This document shows, piece after piece, positions 5,925 through 6,146 of a stretch of DNA of 6,146 nt (positions within the stretch are counted from its first letter, which is position 1; each line of letters begins with the position of its first letter). The notes under the pieces were generated by a model. That model searched no databases. It was not told the DNA's origin and saw only the letters and a list, made by a program, of their open reading frames with translations. A program made the translations under genes and the position numbers. The DNA is from Zetaproteobacteria bacterium (GTDB lineage Bacteria > Pseudomonadota > Zetaproteobacteria > Mariprofundales > Mariprofundaceae), in NCBI GenBank assembly GCA_021545625.1, contig JAJRVH010000119.1, forward strand, positions 1 through 6,146. The letters are read 5' to 3'.

Positions 5925-6146
5925 TCAGGCGCTGGCCGCGCCGCGCCATTGCAGCTGCAGTGCGGCCAGCGCCCGTGTGGTGGCCTCGTTGCAAAGCGGG
6001 TAGCCGCATTTTGCATTGATGCGGCCGGTGATGTCGGTGGCGGGAAGCTCACGTACCTGTTCGGCGTTCAGGCCCGCCTCGGCGAGCAGGCGCGCAATCC
6101 ACGAGCCGATGCCCGGCAGGGACTTGATTTGCACGATACGAATCAG
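5925..6146 (-). CDS. Helix-hairpin-helix protein, C-terminal fragment cut by window edge
   Basis: The frame is open to the right edge, leaving 73 visible residues. The sequence IKSLPGIGSWIARLLAEAGL (7-26 of the fragment) is a helix-hairpin-helix motif with the LPGIG hairpin, a fold used for sequence-independent DNA contact or protein contact. The rest, with C47 and C52 in CGYPLC, ends in a helix and a short GAASA tail. A GTG at 6134 could be a start, but no Shine-Dalgarno sequence precedes it in the 12 visible bases and the frame continues through them, so the N-terminus is probably outside the window. Short HhH families such as Cdd1 (pathogenicity locus), DUF4332 or a TfoX C-terminal domain are all possible; I cannot choose between them. 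The stop lies 21 bases before hldD on the same strand, so it may belong to the same transcript. Confidence 0.6.
   Translation of the reverse strand: MIRIVQIKSLPGIGSWIARLLAEAGLNAEQVRELPATDITGRINAKCGYPLCNEATTRALAALQLQWRGAASA

Noticed and set aside
1..6146. CRISPR array, tRNA or rRNA genes, transposase, toxin-antitoxin or defence genes
   Set aside because: Looked for on both strands; no repeated spacer pattern, cloverleaf, transposase motif or small coupled toxin pair was seen.

Overview
The window looks like an ordinary chromosomal segment of a Gram-negative, probably chemolithoautotrophic proteobacterium. ADP-heptose epimerase (LPS core synthesis), a BamE-type outer-membrane lipoprotein and a second outer-envelope lipoprotein point to a two-membrane cell. 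A CbbO/NorD-type von Willebrand A protein at the left edge points to a RuBisCO-activation locus or, alternatively, a nitric-oxide-reductase locus. The combination would suit an iron or sulfur oxidiser (Zetaproteobacteria, Acidithiobacillus-like or similar), but this placement is inference from gene content only. GC is roughly 57-65% in hand-counted lines of most genes, about 53-55% in the lipoprotein gene at 1443-2219, and about 45% in part of the leader before it.

Left half, plus strand: the C-terminal part of a CbbO/NorD-like protein (to 1241); a 201-bp AT-richer intergenic stretch that can fold into two mutually exclusive hairpins in front of a ribosome binding site; an uncharacterised lipoprotein (1443-2219); a small class I SAM-dependent methyltransferase (2282-2887); a 187-bp intergenic leader with an extended -10 promoter candidate and three successive hairpins; and a RhlE-type DEAD-box RNA helicase with an arginine-rich tail (3075-4322).

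A strong terminator hairpin with a UUCG loop at 4330-4364 separates this block from a convergent minus-strand block and could work in both directions. Read 5' to 3' on the minus strand, that block holds the end of a helix-hairpin-helix protein (cut by the right edge), hldD, a bamE-like lipoprotein gene and a small two-helix membrane protein. The last three genes are joined by two TGATG stop/start overlaps, so they are almost certainly co-transcribed and translationally coupled: an envelope-biogenesis operon linking LPS heptose supply with outer-membrane assembly.

I saw no mobile element with a transposase, no CRISPR array, no tRNA or rRNA gene, and no clearly novel multi-gene system. The most interesting non-coding structures are the two gene leaders (about 1358-1443 and 2923-3074). 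The most interesting genes of unknown role are the lipoprotein at 1443-2219 and the two-helix membrane protein coupled to bamE.
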